This document shows positions 59,393 through 64,000 of a stretch of DNA of 64,000 bases, in pieces. The DNA is from Methylobacterium pseudosasicola (GTDB taxonomy: Bacteria; Pseudomonadota; Alphaproteobacteria; Rhizobiales; Beijerinckiaceae). The first letter of the stretch is position 1, and each line of letters begins with the position of its first letter. A model generated the notes under the pieces. The model saw nothing but the letters and a program-made list of their open reading frames with translations. It ran no database searches and was not told the DNA's origin. A program made the position numbers and the translations under genes. The stretch lies in contig NZ_FOTK01000030.1 of assembly GCF_900114535.1 (NCBI RefSeq), positions 16,281 to 80,280 on the forward strand, written 5' to 3'.

Positions 59393-59779
59393 ATGTTCAC
59401 TCGGATCGCTACCTCAATCTTCCTAGCCGCGGGCTTCGTGATCCCGTGCGTAGCCCAGTCTGGAACCGCACCCGCTCGTCCAACCCTCTTGATCCACGGC
59501 AACTATTGTGGCCCGGGCAACAACGCCCCCCTGGCTCCGGTCGACGCCCTGGACGCCGCGTGTGCCCGGCACGACGCCTGCACCCCGAACGATGGTCTCC
59601 CGTCCAAGGCCTGCAACCTTCGCCTGCAGGTCGAGGCGGAACGGATAGCGGACGACCCCCGTCAGTCGCCAGAACTTCGGATGGTCGCGGGTGTCGTCGC
59701 CTCCGGCGCCGCGATCATGCCCTCGGCCGCGCCAGGGCGGAGCACCCGTCGTACCGTGACGGGGGGAGTGGAGGACTGA
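59393..59779 (+). CDS. Secreted phospholipase A2-like protein
   Basis: 128-aa protein with signal peptide (MFTRIATSIFLAAGFVIPCVAQ). Mature sequence: IHGNYCGPGNNAPLAPVDALDAACARHDACTP. YCGPG (38-42) matches the calcium loop, and D51-x-LDxxCxxHDxC (His60-Asp61) matches the PLA2 catalytic helix. Cysteines fit two disulfides. C-terminal tail is basic. Prokaryotic PLA2 proteins exist but are uncommon; activity not shown. Follows the efflux operon by 112 bp. Confidence 0.7.
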   Translation: MFTRIATSIFLAAGFVIPCVAQSGTAPARPTLLIHGNYCGPGNNAPLAPVDALDAACARHDACTPNDGLPSKACNLRLQVEAERIADDPRQSPELRMVAGVVASGAAIMPSAAPGRSTRRTVTGGVED

Positions 59780-59998
59780 CCGGCCACGCCAATACCACGA
59801 AGTCCCGCCTTCGTTCCTCGAAGGTGCGATGCATTGACTGGCTCGCGCTTCGCCCCCTCCCGCAGGCCGGTCGAGCGCCATTCCTCGACGCCACGCCGCA
59901 GCCCGGACTGGGCCGGCGGTGCGTGGCGACCGGAGGGGCACCGACGGCCCGATCACGGCGTCGACGCCAAGACTTGGATCTGACCACGAAGAACCCCC

Positions 59999-60160
59999 AT
60001 GGCGTCCCACCAGCGACCGCTCTGCCTCGCGCTTCAAGGCGGCGGATCCTACGGCGCGTACACATGGGGGTGTGCTGGACACCCTGCTGGCCGACGGCCG
60101 CTTCTCGGTGGACGCAGTCAGCGGAACCAGTGCCGACGCGTTGAACTGGGATTGCCCCGG
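59999..60160 (+). pseudogene. Patatin-like phospholipase N-terminal fragment, frameshifted
   Basis: CLALQGGGSYGAYTWG (oxyanion GGGxxG) in one frame, then LDTLLADGRFSVDAVSGTSADALN in another. The GTSAD takes the place of the nucleophile elbow GxSAG. A one-base change after TACACATGGGG shifts the frame, and the gene is cut off by the IS3 fragment after ~50 codons. Confidence 0.65.
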
Positions 60161-60182
60161 TTCGATGGACGGTTAGGGGGGC

Positions 60183-60440
60183 TTGCTCGATCAAGGTCGA
60201 GCTGGACCTGTCCAATTCGATTTTTTGCTCGAAGGCAATGGGTGAGCAATAGCCGAGCACCGAGGGAAGACGCAGCGGATTGTAGAAGCCCTCAAAGTAG
60301 TTGAACACCGCCATCCGAACCTCGGGCTGAGAGCGGAGGCGGCGGCAATAGAGCAGCTCGCATGCGAGGGTCGAGAAGAAGCTCTCGGCTATGGCGTTGT
60401 CGTGGAGCGCTCGCTTGGTGCGCGCGAACCCCATCCAGTT
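60183..60440 (-). pseudogene. IS3-family transposase C-terminal fragment
   Basis: Reads RALHDNAIAESFFSTLACEL, RRLRSQPEVRMAVFNYFEGF YNPLRL, GYCSPIAFEQKIELDRSSST. This is the end of the rve integrase core of IS3/IS407-like transposases (AESFFSTLK-type, WYN/Y-P-R/L motif). No start, no N-terminal half. Its right edge joins a histidine-kinase fragment. Confidence 0.8.
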
Positions 60441-61240
60441 TGAGACCGTGCTGGTGAACCTCGCGGTGAACGCACTCAATGCCATGAAGGGGGAAGGCAC
60501 GCTGACTACATCGCCATGACCTACGGCGCGCCGAAGCCGGGCAACCGGGGCCAAGCCGACTCGCCGAGCTCGTTCGTGGCGGTCGCCGTCACCGACACCG
60601 GCTCGGGCATCGCGAAGGAGCAGCTCGCCCGGATCTTCGAGCCGTTTTTCACCACGAAGGAGGTCAGCCGCGGAACCGGTTAGGGGCTGTCCCAGGTCAT
60701 CGGCTTCGCCAACCAATCCGGTGGCCACGTGGACGTGTGCAGCGTCGTCGGGCGGGGCAGCACCTTCACCCTGTACCTGCCCCAAGACGAGGCGGCCCCG
60801 GCGAGGAGTTAATTGCCGCCCAGCTCAACGGGCAGGCGCTGGAGGATGGAGACAAGTCCATCCTGGTGGTCGAGGACCACGTCGAGATTGGCCGGTTCTG
60901 CACGCCGATCCTGCACGACCTGGGCTACGGCAGTGTGCTGAACCAGACGGCCGAGGCGGCGCTGGCGGAGATCGAGGCGGTGCCGTTCCGGTTCGATGCG
61001 GTGCTGTCGGATGTGGTGATGCCGGGCATGGGTGGCATCGAATTGGCCCGGCGGCTGCGGGATTTATACACCGAGATGCCGGTGGTTCTCACCTCCGGCT
61101 ACAGCCATGTGCTGGCCCGGGAGGGCGCCCAAGGCTTCGAGTTCTTGCGCAAGCCCTACTCGGCCAAGAAGGCGGGCAAGGTCCTGCGGGCAGTCACAGC
61201 ACGTCGACCAAAGATTCGGCCGGCCCCGGCGAGCGTCTGA
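60440..61240 (+). pseudogene. Hybrid histidine kinase remnant with in-frame TAG
   Basis: Starts with ETVLVNLAVNALNAM (HATPase N box) from the IS3 edge. VAVTDTGSGIAKEQLARIFEPF and FTTKEVSRGTG lead to TAG (60,681-60,683), where GLS normally follows. The kinase part ends at TAA 60,810-60,812; the receiver, in another frame, has ILVVEDHVEIGRFC, FDAVLSDVVMPGMGG (Asp) and FEFLRKPYSAKK (Lys). A broken hybrid sensor gene. Confidence 0.75.
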
Positions 61241-61281
61241 CGCTAAGAGATTGAGAATTCAAGCTGTTCAGCCCGTTCGAG

Positions 61282-61527
61282 TTAGTCTGTCAGGCGTCGC
61301 GTGTTGTCGGCCACGATTTCGCGGTATCGGGAGATAACCTGGCCTTGCGAGCCCCCGGCCAGCAGCGTGTTGGCGGCCTCCATCGCGGCCACCACCTTCT
61401 CGCCAACCATCGAGAATATCTCGGCCTGCGCCTGCGCCCCGCCCCACGCGATGCGCACCAATCGTAACTCGATGACCCGTTGCGCCTCGAAGGCGAGTAG
61501 GATCGCGGCGCAGAACGGGTTCGGCAT
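61282..61527 (-). CDS. Conserved small hypothetical protein
   Basis: 81 aa: MPNPFCAAILLAFEAQRVIELRLVRIAWGG, AQAEIFSMVGEKVVAAMEAANTLL and SQGQVISRYREIVADNTRRL. Helical, phasin- or stress-type size. Similar short proteins occur repeatedly in Methylobacterium. Function unknown. Confidence 0.6.
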   Translation of the reverse strand: MPNPFCAAILLAFEAQRVIELRLVRIAWGGAQAQAEIFSMVGEKVVAAMEAANTLLAGGSQGQVISRYREIVADNTRRLTD

Positions 61528-61631
61528 GTGTACTCCAATCAGGCGACCCACCGGTCGCGAGCATGTCCTAGTCATCCGTGAACGGCTGCCGCCCGCCGGC
61601 GTCGACGGACGGGACCTCGCGGTTGCGCTTC

Positions 61632-61757
61632 TCAGGCGAGCTTGACCAACCACTCGGCGGTGCCGTGAGCAACTTTGGCCTTGTCCTTGAGCGAGGCGGT
61701 TAGGGCGTCCAGGAAATGGCGGCCCTTGGCGTTCTCGCTGTAGGGGTTAGTGGACAC
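61632..61757 (-). CDS. 41-aa small protein
   Basis: GTG start: VSTNPYSENAKGRHFLDALTASLKDKAKVAHGTAEWLVKLA. Compact and coherent; no ribosome site stands out. Next to the 81-aa gene. Kept as low-confidence small gene. Confidence 0.4.
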   Translation of the reverse strand: MSTNPYSENAKGRHFLDALTASLKDKAKVAHGTAEWLVKLA

Positions 61758-62014
61758 CGAACAAGATGCGTTCGGCGCTTGATGTCATTCGCGGCTACTA
61801 AGAGCAGCTGACCGCCCCTGCAGGGACCCCGGGGTCGACCTGGCAAGCCGGTGCGAGCAGTGTTGACGGCCGGGCGACCTGAGGGGGCGGAAAGACGACC
61901 GGCCGTCGCACCACAGGGGGAAGTCCCCCTGCGATCCCTATGTCCTGGATTGCCGACGCCGGTGGCCTGAGACCGTCTTACTGGCCCCTCCGGACGACGC
62001 CGGCTGCGTAAGGC

Positions 62015-62506
62015 CTACTGGCTGGCCTGCTTATTCGCGCGCGCCTCGCTCGCCTTGGTGTAGCGTTCGTCGAACGCCTTCATCTCGTCGGTCATGCGCT
62101 TGAGCTCGGCGGCCTCCTTCTCGCGGCCTAGGTGCTTGGCGGTCGCGGCGAGCGTGCCGTAGGCGGCGATGTAGTAGTGCAGCGAGATCTGGGCGGATGC
62201 GACGCCGCTGGCGTCCTTCACGGCTGGGTCGTTGGCGGCGGCCATGACGTCGATGGTGCCGGCCCGGATGCCCTCCATGATCTTGTTGGGCTTGTTGCTC
62301 GGCTGCCCGCCCGCCTCATGCAGGAGGCGCGTGATGGTCTCGGCATGGCGCGCGGCCGTCGCGGAACCCTCCTCGGCGATCTTGCGGAGCTCAGGATCGC
62401 TCAGGTCCTTCGTGGCCGCCTTCGCGGCTTCCTTCCCCTGCTCGTCGGCGCTCTTCAACGCCTGGAGACCCTGGATGTACCACTGCTCGTAATCCTGCTC
62501 GGCCAT
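62015..62506 (-). CDS. DUF892 (YciE/YciF-like) ferritin-like protein
   Basis: 163-aa helical protein: QWYIQGLQALKSADEQGKEAAKAATKDL, HAETITRLLHEAGGQPSNKPNKIMEGI, HYYIAAYGTLAATAKHLG. Glu/His-rich four-helix pattern fits the DUF892/YciF diiron family, often induced by stress. The ATG at 62,506 is chosen. Divergent from the TetR gene, which may regulate it. Confidence 0.78.
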   Translation of the reverse strand: MAEQDYEQWYIQGLQALKSADEQGKEAAKAATKDLSDPELRKIAEEGSATAARHAETITRLLHEAGGQPSNKPNKIMEGIRAGTIDVMAAANDPAVKDASGVASAQISLHYYIAAYGTLAATAKHLGREKEAAELKRMTDEMKAFDERYTKASEARANKQASQ

Positions 62507-62601
62507 CGGCCAACTCCTGCATTGAAGAGAAAAAAGAACGCACGCGTTCATTTTGTGAAAGCGGAGTGCCGCCGTATTGTTCCAGCTAGGAGGAGCTTAA
62601 T

Positions 62602-63303
62602 TTGCGCAAGGTGGCCACACAGGCGGTCGGCGCCGTCGTCTCTGGGCGCCGCGGTCGGCCGCGCGCCGACCAAGCCGGCGAAGTCGAAGAGCGGGTGCTC
62701 GACGTAGCGACGCGCCTGTTTCTGTCCCACGGCTTCGACCGAACGACCTTCGAGGGCTTGGCCGAGGAGGCGCAAGCCGGGAAGGCAACCCTCTACGCGC
62801 GCTACCGGAACAAGGAGGCCCTGTACGAGGCGGTGGTCCGCCGACGTGTAGCCCAGTCCGTCGCCCGAATCTCGGCCGCATCGGACGGAGGCGTCTCCAG
62901 GGAGAACCTGCTTGGCGTCGCCATGCTGCTCGCCGACGAGATCTTCGTACCGGACGTGATCGCGCTCATGCGACTGACCATCGCCGAAGTTACGCGGTTT
63001 CCCGAGATGGCGCTGGCCACCTATCGGATCGGCTATGGCGGATGCGTATCGGCCTTGGCGGAAATTATCGCGGGCCAGGGGCATACCCCGGAGATGCTCG
63101 TCGCGGCGACGCCGGCCGCGACCCGGTTCGTCGAGCGGGTTTTTATGCCGCTGCAGATGCACGCCCTCTACGGCGTGGACCTCCCGAGCCTAAGGCTGCG
63201 GGCCAGGGAGGACGTCGCGCAGGCCGTCGATGGCCTCCTCGCGGAGGGAGTGCGGGATGTCCGAAAGGCGGTCCATTCCCCCTCGACCTTCAAAACGCGC
63301 TAG
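62602..63303 (+). CDS. TetR-family regulator
   Basis: 233-aa TetR protein with TTG start and strong GGAGGAG six bases upstream. HTH: DVATRLFLSHGFDRTTFEGLAEEAQAGKATLYARYRNKEALYEAVV. The C-terminal domain is helical, TetR_C-type. Divergent from the DUF892 gene. Confidence 0.82.
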   Translation: MRKVATQAVGAVVSGRRGRPRADQAGEVEERVLDVATRLFLSHGFDRTTFEGLAEEAQAGKATLYARYRNKEALYEAVVRRRVAQSVARISAASDGGVSRENLLGVAMLLADEIFVPDVIALMRLTIAEVTRFPEMALATYRIGYGGCVSALAEIIAGQGHTPEMLVAATPAATRFVERVFMPLQMHALYGVDLPSLRLRAREDVAQAVDGLLAEGVRDVRKAVHSPSTFKTR

Positions 63304-63963
63304 GTCGGCATCAAGCTCGCCGAGGAGGTGCAGGTCGGACTCCCCTCTCTCGACGTCGCCACCCCGGAGTGAACGGTCGCTGGGATCGCACCGCGTTTCC
63401 CTGATTTGGCACAGTGCGTGCACGAACTCGCGCGGATGCGGAAGACAGCTCTAGGAGCCGCAAGCCCTCGCTCCAAGGGCACGGCTACCCAAAGACCGTG
63501 AGCCTGAGCCACGGCCTCACCACCGTCCGCCCCGCGCCACGGCCCCGGCCTTGCCGCTGACCCGCCAGACGATGGGGTGGCTCTCGAAGTCCTCCATAAG
63601 GCGAGCCGCTTCAGTTGCGACCGGCTCCGGTGGACGTACACCCAAGCCCTGAGGATCATGGCCAAGAGGCCTGATATCGATGCCGTCTTCACCGACGTGC
63701 GAAACGCTAAGCCGCTTCTCGGCAGCGAGCTAATTTCCGTCCTTTTCACAAACAATCACCAGAAATCCGGCGAACAACGTCCGCTCAAAAGAAGCGCCGT
63801 GGCTCCTAGGAACGGCTGAGAAGGGCGCGTTGCTGCCATAGTAGCATCGGAGCACACGTCCGCTTTCGGGATCCGCACGATTGCGCATGAACGACTGCGT
63901 TGGGTCCAGGCTGTGTGAAAACGCGCTGATTTGGTAGAGTAGATCCTGGTCTGAGGAGGTCGG
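63304..63963. other. Gap with response-regulator remnant and IS left end
   Basis: No complete gene. Around 63,637-63,690 ALRIMAKRPDIDAVFTDVRN resembles a receiver domain piece. At about 63,897-63,940 begins an insertion element with GGGTCCAGGCTGTGTGAAAACGCGC. The rest shows nothing supported. Confidence 0.5.
63637..63700 (+). pseudogene. Response-regulator receiver fragment
   Basis: QALRIMAKRPDIDAVFTDVRNAK is like the beta3 region of a receiver (phospho-acceptor Asp in FTDVRMPG). Fragment only; the frame runs into unrelated sequence. Confidence 0.35.
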
Positions 63964-64000
63964 GATGAAGCGCTTCATCGCAGGCGAGGATCGTCAGCAG
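63964..64000 (+). CDS. IS1182/IS5-type transposase start, partial
   Basis: ATG with GAGGAGGTCGGG upstream. MKRFIAGEDRQQ fits the opening of IS1182-like transposases (MKRF-x-x-G-x-DR-x-Q). Only 12 codons before the window ends; left element end is at about 63,897. Confidence 0.6.

Overview
The window is GC-rich DNA from an alphaproteobacterium of the Rhizobiales, most likely Methylobacterium or Methylorubrum. That placement is inferred from gene content and style (split his cluster with DUF2628, petABC, sdhCDAB, DUF29 and NepR-like proteins, GTG starts, stop/start overlaps), not from a database search.

Bases 1-32,912 are ordinary chromosome. On the minus strand lie hisB-DUF2628-hisH-hisA-DUF29-hisF-pyrC', mtnP, the cytochrome bc1 operon petABC, an ABC exporter, an Inh-type lipoprotein, sdhCDAB, an SLC13-type transporter, a glycine-rich secreted protein and AMP nucleosidase. 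A plus-strand block follows: a TrmO-like methyltransferase, an SGNH hydrolase, a LysE exporter, and a sulfotransferase with APS kinase. After it come guaA, two small unknown genes, a Tlc-like nucleotide transporter, two Tat/Sec-exported redox enzymes, a CHRD protein and an OPT transporter. Palindromic repeats sit in several gaps.

An elongator tRNA-Met gene (32,980-33,056) marks the change to accessory DNA. From about 33.3 to 50.1 kb there is a phage-derived region with no recognisable integrase, terminase or capsid gene. It contains an AAA ATPase followed upstream by a chain of very small translationally coupled genes, a degenerate array of CRISPR-like units spaced about 60-68 bp apart, a second AAA ATPase with a metallophosphatase, a repressor/antirepressor switch, a lysis cassette (holin-like gene, GH24 endolysin, spanin pair), and a 408-residue protein with the motif layout of a family A/T7-like polymerase palm. 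Several of these genes are broken. The endolysin has three in-frame stops (one TAG, one TAA, one TGA), the holin-like gene begins at ATA where an ATG is expected, the antirepressor is split by one base, and a phage gene at 49.3 kb has an in-frame TAG plus frame changes. This is a decaying prophage.

From 50.6 kb to the end is a mosaic of regulators (Crp/Fnr, an orphan NepR-like anti-sigma factor, two TetR), insertion-sequence scars (IS5-, IS3- and IS1182-like), gene fragments (substrate-binding protein, patatin, hybrid histidine kinase), and an intact tripartite EmrAB/NodT-type efflux operon divergent from its likely TetR repressor. A secreted phospholipase-A2-like protein follows the efflux operon.

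The most interesting candidates are the reduced polymerase-like protein with a perfect 12-bp inverted repeat just before its start, the ATPase/micro-gene operon beside the CRISPR-like units, the strand-asymmetric tandem-repeat tract after the polymerase-like gene, and the PLA2-like secreted protein.
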